A DNA stretch of 64,000 nt from Shewanella halifaxensis HAW-EB4 (lineage in GTDB: Bacteria; Pseudomonadota; Gammaproteobacteria; Enterobacterales; Shewanellaceae), in the NCBI RefSeq assembly GCF_000019185.1, contig NC_010334.1, forward strand, positions 248,001 to 312,000. The letters run 5' to 3'. The notes beneath the pieces were generated by a model. The model had not been told where the DNA came from. It worked only from the letters and a program-made list of their open reading frames with translations, and searched no databases. The position numbers and the translations under genes are program-made. Below, one piece after another: positions 1 to 8,438 of the stretch. The first letter of the stretch is position 1; each line of letters starts with the position of its first letter.

Positions 1-498
1 ATTGGGGCTCTCATCATTGCGGATCAGTAGTGGCAGTGCCGAGGCTATGATGGTGATAGCGGTGCCCCAGCTGAAGACGCTAATATAGTCTTGGGCCATG
101 ACTAAGGTTGTGCCTGCGCCGCCTTGAGCCTCAAGGAAGAAGGTGCTTAAGATTGATAATATTGCACTGGAGGCGACTGCTAGTGCCAACATGCTCAGCA
201 AGCTGGTGGTCAAAATTGTCGGGGCAGCGCTAGTATCGCCCTTGCCACGTTGAATCGACAACAAGCTACCACTGCCCATACCGATCATGATGCCAAAACC
301 CACCATAAAGTAGATAACCGGCCAGGCCATGTTGATGGCGGCTAAGCCTTCATAACCGATGTAATGGCCGATAAAGATGCCATCGACAATTTGATATAGG
401 CCGTTAACCAGCATTGCAGCAATTGCTGGCAGGGTGTAACGCCAAAAGGTACGGCTAATGGAGTCGTTTGAGTTGTTTTCGATACTTTGGGCTAACAT
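1..498 (-). CDS. MATE family efflux transporter, N-terminal part (runs off the left edge)
   Basis: An open frame of 166 codons on the minus strand begins with ATG at 498 and stays open to base 1, so the C-terminal half of the gene lies outside the window. The translation has several hydrophobic segments and the phrase NGLYQIVDGIFIGHYIG near residues 32-48, typical of the first helices of MATE multidrug/sodium antiporters of the MepA-like branch. Proteins of this family sit in the inner membrane and export cationic compounds; the substrate cannot be told here. It is divergent from the LysR gene at 605 with about 106 bases between them, so that regulator may control it. No strong ribosome binding site precedes the ATG, so the start is moderately certain. 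Confidence 0.8.
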   Translation of the reverse strand, partial: MLAQSIENNSNDSISRTFWRYTLPAIAAMLVNGLYQIVDGIFIGHYIGYEGLAAINMAWPVIYFMVGFGIMIGMGSGSLLSIQRGKGDTSAAPTILTTSLLSMLALAVASSAILSILSTFFLEAQGGAGTTLVMAQDYISVFSWGTAITIIASALPLLIRNDESPN

Positions 499-604
499 TT
501 AGGTACAAAATTTGGAGAATAATGAGCGGCAAGTTACTCTGTTATTCAGATTGAATAAAGTTAGCTTCTATCTGTTTTAGATATAGGTTGGGCAGGTTAA
601 AGGT

Positions 605-1483
605 ATGAATTGGACGCTCGATGAGCTCAGTGCGTTTGTTAACTCAGTAAAACTAGGCTCTTTCTCGGCAGCGGCGAGGAAGATGGGTAAGGCGCAATCG
701 CGGATCAGCACCGCAATCAGCAATTTAGAGGCCGGGCTCGGCTTCGAGCTTTTTGATCGTAGTGCTAAGTTGCCTGTACTTACTCCGCTAGGCGAGGAGA
801 TGTTTATCGAGGCGCAGTCAGTGCTTGCTCAGTGTCAGCGTCTTAATGCACGAGCGATGACGGTAACCTCGGGTGAAGAGGTGGTGTTAACGGTTGCGAT
901 GGATGAGGCGGTGCCGGTCAACGCATTTGAAGCTCTGTTTCAGCGGATTTCAAGCAAGTTCCCACTACTGAAACTCACCATTATTAATGGCTCCCAGGAA
1001 GATATTGCTATCTGGGTCGATGAGGGACTAGCCGATATCGGCATCATGTTTCACGCGACTTTATTACTACCTGATTCGCTTGAGTTTATGTCGATTGGCC
1101 AGTTTAAGCAGAGCCTAGTGGTCGCGCCATCACACCCTTTGGCAGCGGTTTCTGCGCCGACGCTTGAACAGTTGATGCAATATCGCCAGTTAGCAATCTG
1201 CGATAGAGCTGGGCACTCGAATACCAAGCCGCTGTCGGCAAACTATTGGTATATCGATAGTTATTACTACATCGTCGCCTTGGTTCTGCAGGGCGTTGGC
1301 TGGGCATTGGTGCCTGAGCACGTGGCAAAGTCAGAGTGGTATATCGATGATCTCGCGTCTCTGTCGACCGAATATATCACCGAGCCGTTACTGGTTGAGA
1401 TGGGCGTGGTAAATCGCCGTGATAAGCAGATAGGCCCTGTGATGCACTGGCTGTTTGACGAGCTGCATTCGGTGCTTAGTTAG
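605..1483 (+). CDS. LysR family transcriptional regulator
   Basis: 292 residues, the usual LysR length. The N-terminal winged helix-turn-helix (about residues 3-62) has the family pattern, with FVNSVKLGSFSAAARKMG leading into the recognition helix and LEAGLGFELFDRS after it. The rest forms the two-lobed effector-binding domain. It is transcribed away from the partial MATE gene at 1-498, the classical arrangement in which a LysR protein regulates its divergent neighbour; this is an inference from position. The inducer is unknown. An AAAGG stretch sits just before the ATG. Confidence 0.88.
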   Translation: MNWTLDELSAFVNSVKLGSFSAAARKMGKAQSRISTAISNLEAGLGFELFDRSAKLPVLTPLGEEMFIEAQSVLAQCQRLNARAMTVTSGEEVVLTVAMDEAVPVNAFEALFQRISSKFPLLKLTIINGSQEDIAIWVDEGLADIGIMFHATLLLPDSLEFMSIGQFKQSLVVAPSHPLAAVSAPTLEQLMQYRQLAICDRAGHSNTKPLSANYWYIDSYYYIVALVLQGVGWALVPEHVAKSEWYIDDLASLSTEYITEPLLVEMGVVNRRDKQIGPVMHWLFDELHSVLS

Positions 1484-1495
1484 GGGAAAGGAAGG

Positions 1496-1625
1496 GCCTA
1501 GGTTCTAGGGTGGTGCTTCGCACCTGCTAGGCAGGCTTGAAGATAGGCTGATCTAAATCTTTTGCTTTTCCTAGGGCCTATAACCTCGCACCTAGGATCT
1601 GTCGTCTTAGCTCTTCCTAGAATCT
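1496..1625. repeat. CTAG-rich intergenic repeat, left copy
   Basis: The sequence between the LysR stop and the lipoprotein gene is built from CCTAGG/TCTAGG blocks. A 37-base segment at 1564-1600 recurs at 2131-2167 with two mismatches. The tetramer CTAG is normally scarce in gammaproteobacterial DNA, so its density here is unusual. No coding role is visible. Confidence 0.7.
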
Positions 1626-1676
1626 AGGCTCTGGAAAGTGGTATGGTTTAATAAAGGATTAACTTATAGGAATAAT

Positions 1677-1934
1677 ATGAAACGGATTTCGGTAATATTA
1701 CTGGCACTGTTGGCATTAAACAGTATGGCATGTTCGTCAACAACAGTGGCAAATGCCGGATGTGACTTTGTCAGCGGCGCGCATCGTAACGAACAGCAAA
1801 GAGAGCAGAGAGAACAAATAGGGCAGAGTTCGGTAGCATCGACGCAAGATAATAAAGATGTCGAAGTCGGGATCCTAAACGCAATTCTTGGGGTGTTTAG
1901 TCGCCAGCTTAACGATGATACAGAGTGTTTATAA
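1677..1934 (+). CDS. Small predicted lipoprotein of unknown function
   Basis: 85 residues from the ATG at 1677, which has AGGA eight bases upstream; an earlier ATG at 1638 would only add 13 residues ahead of the signal peptide. The start MKRISVILLALLALNSMAC is a signal peptide ending in a lipobox-like SMAC with Cys19 as the probable lipidated residue, though the usual Leu at -3 is replaced by Ser. The mature part is short and polar, rich in Gln and Arg around residues 38-50, with two more cysteines (residues 29 and 84). I do not recognise a family. The gene stands alone between two CTAG-rich repeat blocks. Confidence 0.6.
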   Translation: MKRISVILLALLALNSMACSSTTVANAGCDFVSGAHRNEQQREQREQIGQSSVASTQDNKDVEVGILNAILGVFSRQLNDDTECL

Positions 1935-1949
1935 GGATTAGGTTAGGAG

Positions 1950-2280
1950 ATAGAACCTAGGTTCTATGACGTTCGCAAGCTCGTTTTTAGGACCTAGGTT
2001 CTAGGACGTTCGCAAGCTCACTGCTAGGACGCCAACAAGTTGGCTGCTAGGAAAAGCTAACAGATTAAAAGCAAAGGCCAAAGCTGACTCGTAGCGCCGG
2101 TAATCTTTTGATTATTGATTTTCCTTCTTGGCTTTTCCTAGGGCCTAGAACCTCGTACCTAGGATCTTTCTTTTTCTCGAAGTGACGAAGTCACGTCCTC
2201 GCAGGGTGAAGCCCGACCTCGTCTTAGCATTTCCTAGGACCTCGAACCTAGGTCCTAGCACCTAGGTCCTAGCACCTATC
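1950..2280. repeat. CTAG-rich intergenic repeat block, right copy
   Basis: About 330 bases without a gene. A unit of roughly 37 bases containing CCTAGGTTCTA and GACGTTCGCAAGCTC occurs at about 1955 and again at about 1992. The segment 2131-2167 repeats 1564-1600 with two mismatches. The block ends with short tandem CCTAGGTCCTAGCA copies (about 2240-2277) just after the rlmJ stop codon. More than a dozen CTAG tetramers are present. Confidence 0.7.
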
Positions 2281-2282
2281 TT

Positions 2283-3125
2283 TTATTCAGGCACTTCCTG
2301 CTTAACAACCGTCTTGCCGCCGTTATGGCCAATACGGCGCTCTAAATAATCTAGCATCTCTTTGGCGGTAGTATCTAGCTGCCAAGGTGGATTGATGATC
2401 CACAGTCCTGCTGCAGTCATGCCAAATTCATTACTATCAGGCTTAATCGCTTGCTCGATACGCAGCTGATTTTTGATGCCGCTTTCAGCGAGTAGTTTAA
2501 GCATGCCTTCTGTTTGGTCACGATCTACAACCGGATACCACAGCATAAATACGCCAGTAGAAAAACGCTTATGCGCCTTAATAATTGCCTTGGCGACATC
2601 TTGGTAGTCGGTCTTAATTTCGTAACTTGGATCAATCAAAATCACGCCGCGACGCTCCAGTGGCGGTACTGCGGCAATCAAGCCTTTGAGGCCATCGCCC
2701 TTAATCACGCGAACATGGCGATCGCCAGTAAACTGCTCTTCTAAGGTTAGAAAATCTGTACCGTGTAGCTCGTGTAGCACCATGCGGTCTTTTTCACGCA
2801 TGTTCATATCAACAAAAGCCGGAGAGCCTGGATAAAACTCCAGCTCCTCTTTACCTTGGTTAAAGTGCTTCACATCTTCGATGTACTGCTCTAATGACTC
2901 GGGTAGGTCAGTTCTTTGCCAAAGTCTGGCAACACCATCTAGGTATTCACCGGTTTTCTTTGAAAACTCATCGGTTAACGCATAGCCGCCCGCACCTGCA
3001 TGGGTGTCGATATAAGCCATTGGCTTATCTTTTTTGTGCATGAGTTTGAGCACTTGCAGCAAAATAGCGTGCTTGAGAACATCGGCATAATTGCCAGCGT
3101 GGTAGCCGTGACGATAACTTAACAT
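2283..3125 (-). CDS. rlmJ: 23S rRNA (adenine2030-N6)-methyltransferase RlmJ
   Basis: 280 residues, the length of E. coli RlmJ (YhiR). The N terminus MLSYRHGYHAGNYADVLKH is diagnostic of the family, which methylates A2030 of 23S rRNA using S-adenosylmethionine. The cofactor region is the DTHAGAGGY motif near residue 41, and the catalytic-type motif DPSYE lies near residue 166. The gene stands alone: CTAG repeats lie downstream, and the ToxR-like gene lies 56 bases upstream on the same strand. No clear ribosome binding site precedes the ATG, but the conserved N terminus supports the start. Confidence 0.95.
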   Translation of the reverse strand: MLSYRHGYHAGNYADVLKHAILLQVLKLMHKKDKPMAYIDTHAGAGGYALTDEFSKKTGEYLDGVARLWQRTDLPESLEQYIEDVKHFNQGKEELEFYPGSPAFVDMNMREKDRMVLHELHGTDFLTLEEQFTGDRHVRVIKGDGLKGLIAAVPPLERRGVILIDPSYEIKTDYQDVAKAIIKAHKRFSTGVFMLWYPVVDRDQTEGMLKLLAESGIKNQLRIEQAIKPDSNEFGMTAAGLWIINPPWQLDTTAKEMLDYLERRIGHNGGKTVVKQEVPE

Positions 3126-3181
3126 TGAGTTTTTAGCCTAAAGGAACAGAGACTAGATTATATAACAACTCAGGCAAGGGA

Positions 3182-4417
3182 TCATAATTTGAGTGTCTGT
3201 CGCTGCATCCACATCATGTTCTGATTAACCATGGGTAACTGCCAAACTGCCGTGCCATCGTCTTGATAGACGCGGTAAAAACTCACCCCTGCTTGAGTTA
3301 GGTGCTGCTTTCTAAGGGCAAGATAGATAATTTGCGCGGTATCCGATAGCGCATCAGGAGAAGAGAGTGTCGTCTTGCTGACCTCGATATCGAAGCGCTC
3401 CACCTTACGCTGCTGCCACTTCTGTGTAGTGCGTTTGAACTGACCACGGATCTCGTAGCGAATAGGTGTGGTATAGCAGTCCTCATCGGTAATGCAGGCG
3501 GCAAAATAGAAGATGCCACTGTCTGGTGCTAGATCCACTAGTGAGATACGGATATCGCTGCGTACGAGGCGGTGATCATCAATAGAGAAGTACAGATCGC
3601 CATGATAGATCTGCTCCTTTAACTCTCCCTGATGTTTTCTAAGCTCAGGCAGATCCAGCTTGTTATAGGTTTTCTGCTCCATTCTAATCTTGGTGGTCAG
3701 AAAGTTAGAGAGAGCAAGCTTACTGCCATGGTCTTTTTCGCTACTGATGTTAATGAGCTGCTTACCGCTACAGATTTTATCTTGGTAATCTGGGCAGATA
3801 GCAAAGTTGTCCATTTTATCTGTGAGTAGGCCAAAACTGCTAAAGGTCTTGAAAGGGGCTCGCCAATCTAACTCGTTACCTATCTGATTGCTAAGTCTTT
3901 TATTGGCTTTAGAGGCCGAAATCGTCTCATTTTGCCTAGGAGAGAATAGCGTCATCTCGCCCTTAACTTGGCTTAACTGGCTATCTATTTGGGTTTCACT
4001 GTAAGGCGGTTGATTATGGGTAGCGTAACCATAAGCCATCAGTAATAAACAGGCGAAAACCGCAATGGAAAACAGCCCGGCAGCCTTATTTTTGGCTGTG
4101 ATTTTCTTGGGCTTTTCTGTGGTTGATAAATGCAGAATATAGCCGTGGCGTGGAATGGTTTTTAGCTCGATCTCTGGATAGTTTGCTAGCTTCTTTCTCA
4201 GTACGCTGATGCATTGCTGTAAAGACGATGGGGAAACGACTCTGTCGTGCCAGCCCGCTTCGAGTAAGGCTTCGCGAGTGATAAGGGTGGCCTGATGCTT
4301 GAGCATGAGTTGCAGCACTGCGGTCTCGGCATAGCTGAGTTCAATACGTGACGAGTCTTCAGCATCAAATAGATGTTGCTGGGCCACATTTAAGCTTAAC
4401 TTAGGAGTGAGCTGCAC
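3182..4417 (-). CDS. ToxR/CadC-like membrane-anchored winged-helix regulator
   Basis: 411 residues. Residues 1-100 form an OmpR/PhoB-type winged helix: the segment ITREALLEAGWHDRVVSPSS and then CISVLRKKL, with the wing ending in RHGYIL. One hydrophobic helix follows (about residues 113-129, LFSIAVFACLLLMAYGY), then a periplasmic domain of some 280 residues that contains several cysteines. This is the ToxR/CadC plan, where a periplasmic sensor drives a cytoplasmic DNA-binding head without phosphorylation. The start is a GTG with AGAG upstream. The signal and targets are unknown. The adjacent tandem repeats and multiheme cytochrome are possible targets, by position only. Confidence 0.8.
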   Translation of the reverse strand: MQLTPKLSLNVAQQHLFDAEDSSRIELSYAETAVLQLMLKHQATLITREALLEAGWHDRVVSPSSLQQCISVLRKKLANYPEIELKTIPRHGYILHLSTTEKPKKITAKNKAAGLFSIAVFACLLLMAYGYATHNQPPYSETQIDSQLSQVKGEMTLFSPRQNETISASKANKRLSNQIGNELDWRAPFKTFSSFGLLTDKMDNFAICPDYQDKICSGKQLINISSEKDHGSKLALSNFLTTKIRMEQKTYNKLDLPELRKHQGELKEQIYHGDLYFSIDDHRLVRSDIRISLVDLAPDSGIFYFAACITDEDCYTTPIRYEIRGQFKRTTQKWQQRKVERFDIEVSKTTLSSPDALSDTAQIIYLALRKQHLTQAGVSFYRVYQDDGTAVWQLPMVNQNMMWMQRQTLKL

Positions 4418-4460
4418 AAAAATTCTCTAACAAAATGGAAATCTAATTCAGTATATTCTT

Positions 4461-4893
4461 AGGTTTAAAGCGATGGAAATTTTAGCCCGTAAACTTTGAG
4501 CCACTTCCAGATTTGCATGAAGGTTGTGTTATTTAGCACGGCTAGCACACACATATTTACAGGTTTTTTATCGTAACTTCCTTGCTAGACATTGCTAATT
4601 CAGTGTTATCTACTCGCATAGGTTTAAAGCGATGGAAATTTTAGCCCGTAAACTTTGAGCCACTTCCAGATTTGCATGAAGGTTGTGTTATTTAGCACGG
4701 CTAGCACACACATATTTACAGGTTTTTTTATCGTAACTTCCTTGCTAGACATTACTAATTCAGTGTTATCTACTCGCATAGGTTTAAAGCGATGGAAATT
4801 TTAGCCCGTAAACTTTGAGCCACTTCCAGATTTGCATGAAGGTTGTGTTATTTAGCACGGCTAGCACACACATATTTACAGGTTTTTTAATCG
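4461..4893. repeat. Tandem direct repeat, about 2.7 units of 159-160 bp
   Basis: Units start at 4461, 4620 and 4780, each opening with AGGTTTAAAGCGATGGAAAT. The first two full units differ by a single inserted T and one substitution; the third stops after the CACACATATTTACAGG segment. The array fills the gap between the promoter side of the ToxR-like gene and the 3' end of the cytochrome gene. The units are too long and have no spacers for CRISPR, and none holds an open frame of note. Confidence 0.9.
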
Positions 4894-4898
4894 AACGC

Positions 4899-4935
4899 TA
4901 AAAAAGTTGCAGCTCAACGCAGAGCGTTGAGCTGC
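4899..4935 (-). terminator. Rho-independent terminator of the multiheme cytochrome gene
   Basis: A perfect 12-bp stem (GCAGCTCAACGC, 4909-4920, with its complement at 4924-4935) around a three-base loop. Read on the minus strand it is followed by a run of T, 45 bases beyond the cytochrome stop codon. Confidence 0.9.
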
Positions 4936-4980
4936 TTGATGTGCTTGCAGGGACATCAATTACTATTTGCGGTGTTAACC

Positions 4981-7275
4981 TTAAAGGTTATGCACCTTCT
5001 TAAGGTTGTCTAGTGAGTGACAAACGCCGCAAGACTCTACTTGTAGCTCGTTAGCTGTCACACCGAAACGACCGCCGTTTTGCTCCATATGCGCACGCAC
5101 AGCCTTGTTAATTACCATCTTACCGTCGGCATCTTCATGTTTAGCATGACACGCATAACAAGTCGCTGAGACTGGTGAGGTATAAGCATCAATCGTGATA
5201 TCGGTTGCTGGGTGAACTCTTGAGTCTGGGTTGTAGTCCAGATCCAGTGCCAATGGACGACCCACAGCGGTTAGGCGCTCAACGCCGAAGGTGTCACCTT
5301 CGTGACAACGATAACAGTTAGCTTTGTCGGCTGGGAACTCGATGTTACGCACACCATTTTCACGGTCTTGAGTCGCACGTTGGTTAGTGTGAAGTGAGTG
5401 CATCCATACCTTGTGGTCTGGGTGGCTTACGGTTAGCTGCTCAACAAAGTCCCAATCACTCGCTTTAGTGTGCATCTCACGAATTGCCTGAGTCGGTGGC
5501 GTATTCGGGTTATGACAGGCTAAACAGGGGTCAACGATATCGGCAGTCGAACTTAGGAAGCCTGGCTTACCTTTGGCAACCATAGCGCGCTCTTCAAATG
5601 GACGCACATGTTCGCCGAGTTCATCGTGGTCATGGCCAGAGAAACAGGTGGTATCCGCCAGCTCTTTGTTGATCTCGGTTTTGCGGCTGTGGCAGTTACG
5701 ACAGGCTAGCTCAGAGTTGTCGTTAAACTCATCGTAACCATGGCACGAGCCACAAGTTTTGTTGCTCACAATCAAAGGACGTTTAGCTTCTGGTGCTTCA
5801 GTGAGTCCATCTTTGTCGAAGAACCAACGCTTGTTAACTTCAGCATTTTTAGTATGGCCAGCCTGATCACAGCTCACTAGATTTTGCGCACTGTCGAAAC
5901 AGTAAATCATACGGTTAGTGATAAATCCTGCATCACCGAGTAGATCGCCTGAGAACTGATCTTGGGTAACAACGGGACCCATAAGGTAAGTAAACACATT
6001 GCCTTCAGACTTGTGTAGTGGTGTACGCGCACGCTCACCCGCTGGAGTGATGCCATCGCTACCATCTTGAGTAATGTCTTTCTTGTTACTCTTAACGAAG
6101 ATGCTGTAACCGCGGCTGGTGGTGAAGTCTACCGAGGTGCCCCAGTTGACATAAAGCTGCAGGTTTTTAATCCAGTCGGCGTCAGCTGGGTTGTTATTGG
6201 CAACGGCGATACGCTGACCTTGTCTATCAAGTAGCGCAAAGCTGATTTCTGCGAAATGCTCGCCGTTTTGCTCAACCAGCTTAGCGTCTTCTAGGCTGAT
6301 GTTGACGATATTACGTTGATCTTCCTCAACCGCTTTTTCTGACTTGCTCATATGAACATCATAGGTGTTCTCTGGTGAGTGACAGGTCAAGCAGCTACCG
6401 TTATCAGGCTGAGTGCTGTGATCGTAAACAGGGTTAGTGGTCATATCGTGACAGCTAGAGCAGGTCTCACGCGTTGGTACTAGGTTCCAGTTAGTTGCTT
6501 GTAGCTCTGTTTCACTGACTTCTTTAGCGTGACAAGTCGTACAGTTGCCCAACGCTTGTGGAGTGATACCTATGTGCACGGTATGAGCTAGTACAGGCCA
6601 CACCTTGCTAGCGTCTGACATGTAGTTGCTGGTATGGCAGCTGGCACAGTTTTCAATGTTGTCGCCGCCATGCTTAATCGAGGCGATATCATCGTGACAG
6701 CTTAAGCATGAGCTGCCATCTATGATGCTGCGATTGTCGCTGATCTCGCTGCCATCTAGATTGTAGTCAGTAATCACTTCGGTGGCTGGCAGGTTGTCAG
6801 TTTCCAGTACCTTAAACAGTACGCGCTGAGTAAAATCGCCGTTGTGGGCAATATCGCCAGCGACTAATGGCGCATGCAGGGTGTAGCTATAGCTACCATC
6901 CATGTTGTCGACTAAGTTACCGTCACAACCCTTTTCTGGTGAGCAGGTTTCGCTGGCAAGTTTCTGCCATTGTGAGCGCTCACCTTCAATTTGTGGCAAT
7001 AGTTGGGCGGCATTGATCTTGATTGCAGCAATCTTAATGACTGGAATAGCGAGTTCGTTCTCGGCACTAAAATCGATGCTAAGGGTATTATCTGTAATCG
7101 TGGTCTTGTCGATGGTTACAGTTAACACCTCAGCCGACGTAGTAACGTTACCACCAGGCTGACCATCTTCACCGTCTTTACCATCATCGCCGGAACACGC
7201 CACCATGCTCATTGAGCAGGCCGCGACAAGCGTGGCATAGCACAGTCTTGTTTTGAATTTGTTTGCGTTCATCAT
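4981..7275 (-). CDS. UndA-like outer-membrane multiheme c-type cytochrome (OmcA/MtrC family)
   Basis: 764 residues from the ATG at 7275, which has GAGAGA seven bases upstream; a GTG codon directly before it is a less likely start. A lipoprotein signal ends at SMVAC, so the mature protein is probably lipid anchored. There are eleven intact CxxCH sites: five in the first half (CLSCH, CASCH, CTTCH, CSSCH, CLTCH) and six in the second (CGSCH, CRNCH, CLACH, CYRCH, CYACH, CGVCH). The 5+6 division matches undecaheme UndA rather than decaheme MtrC or OmcA. A C-x9-C pair before the second heme group resembles the redox disulfide of this family. A twelfth site reads CFSGH. Such cytochromes carry electrons to extracellular minerals or flavins. 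No mtrA or mtrB partner is in the window, so it must use one encoded elsewhere. Confidence 0.88.
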   Translation of the reverse strand: MMNANKFKTRLCYATLVAACSMSMVACSGDDGKDGEDGQPGGNVTTSAEVLTVTIDKTTITDNTLSIDFSAENELAIPVIKIAAIKINAAQLLPQIEGERSQWQKLASETCSPEKGCDGNLVDNMDGSYSYTLHAPLVAGDIAHNGDFTQRVLFKVLETDNLPATEVITDYNLDGSEISDNRSIIDGSSCLSCHDDIASIKHGGDNIENCASCHTSNYMSDASKVWPVLAHTVHIGITPQALGNCTTCHAKEVSETELQATNWNLVPTRETCSSCHDMTTNPVYDHSTQPDNGSCLTCHSPENTYDVHMSKSEKAVEEDQRNIVNISLEDAKLVEQNGEHFAEISFALLDRQGQRIAVANNNPADADWIKNLQLYVNWGTSVDFTTSRGYSIFVKSNKKDITQDGSDGITPAGERARTPLHKSEGNVFTYLMGPVVTQDQFSGDLLGDAGFITNRMIYCFDSAQNLVSCDQAGHTKNAEVNKRWFFDKDGLTEAPEAKRPLIVSNKTCGSCHGYDEFNDNSELACRNCHSRKTEINKELADTTCFSGHDHDELGEHVRPFEERAMVAKGKPGFLSSTADIVDPCLACHNPNTPPTQAIREMHTKASDWDFVEQLTVSHPDHKVWMHSLHTNQRATQDRENGVRNIEFPADKANCYRCHEGDTFGVERLTAVGRPLALDLDYNPDSRVHPATDITIDAYTSPVSATCYACHAKHEDADGKMVINKAVRAHMEQNGGRFGVTANELQVESCGVCHSLDNLKKVHNL

Positions 7276-7559
7276 CACTTATCTCTCTTTTATATCTTCT
7301 TTAAGTCGTTTGATCTGTCAACGACGCAAAAAAGTGTGCCTTAAGCGTGAAAGAGGCAACGTGAACGGATACCTATTTATAGTTATATTGAAGTTTTTTA
7401 GGCCGATTTCAGCAGCTTTGAGCTGTTTTGAGGAATTTTTAGGGGCAAAATTGCGCAAAATAAGCCTGATTTCGGTAAAACAGGCGCTCGCTGTCGATAT
7501 AGTTTCTTAATCAGGAGTGGTATTATCTGCAGGTTAACACTCAAACATAGAGCCTAATC

Positions 7560-8321
7560 GTGACCAGCATTTTCTTTAATCGCCATTATCCAACCCTTGA
7601 ATCCGCCTGCGAGCGCTGGGGGCTGGAGTTTGATGCAAACGCAGAGTTTGAATTGGTGTTTGAGAATGACATCCTGACCCTGATCAAGCGTGACGAGCCT
7701 AAGCTGAAAGGCATTTTTGTCGATTTCGTTACTGGTGCCGTGGCCCATCGGCGTAAGTTCGGCGGCGGCCGTGGTCAGTCAATTGCCAAAGCGGTTGGAC
7801 TTAAACAGGGTGTAACACCGACCGTGGTCGATGGCACGGCAGGCCTCGGGCGCGATGCCTTTGTACTGGCAAGTTTAGGTTGCAAGGTGATTATGGTTGA
7901 GCGTCATCCGATTGTGGCTGCACTTTTAGAAGATGGCTTGCGCCGCGGCTATGAAGATACAGAAATAGGTGATTGGATGCGTGAGCGTATGAGCTTATTT
8001 CATGGCTCGAGCATTGACTCATTAGCCGATGCGCCTCAAGCGTCAAATACAGAAGTCGATGTAGTTTATCTCGACCCCATGTACCCACACCGTGAAAAGT
8101 CAGCGCTAGTAAAGAAAGAGATGCGGGTATTCCAATCATTAGTGGGCGCCGATCTCGATGCCGATGGCTTACTGGCTCCCGCAATGGCACTCGCCAGCAA
8201 ACGCGTGGTCGTTAAGCGCCCTGATTATGCGGATGATTTAGATGGCGTAAAGCCAAGTATGGTGATTGCCACTAAGAAAAACAGATTTGATGTCTACGTA
8301 AAGGCAGCAATGACGGCTTAA
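7560..8321 (+). CDS. rsmJ: 16S rRNA (guanine1516-N2)-methyltransferase RsmJ
   Basis: 253 residues, close to E. coli RsmJ (YhiQ). Key elements are [14 protein letters not shown] near residue 67, the cofactor motif [17 protein letters not shown] near residue 90 and the catalytic-type [18 protein letters not shown] near residue 170. The enzyme adds a methyl group to G1516 of 16S rRNA. The start is GTG at 7560. It is divergent from the cytochrome gene, and a bidirectional terminator separates it from mgtE. Confidence 0.95.
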
Positions 8322-8383
8322 CATCAAAAATAGCTAGTGTTTACAGGCAGCGTCTGTCGCTGAGTAGAGAGCACCTTTTAAAC

Positions 8384-8415
8384 AAAAGCCTAGCTGTGTT
8401 AGCTAGGCTTTATTG
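8384..8415. terminator. Bidirectional terminator between rsmJ and mgtE
   Basis: The stem AAAGCCTAGCT (8385-8395) pairs with AGCTAGGCTTT (8401-8411) around a short loop. A-rich and T-rich flanks on the two sides allow use by both converging genes. Confidence 0.85.
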
Positions 8416-8438
8416 TATAAGCTTAGTATGGATACAGA

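Noticed and set aside
4461..4893. CRISPR array
   Set aside because: Units are 160 bases, contiguous and without unique spacers, and no cas genes are present.
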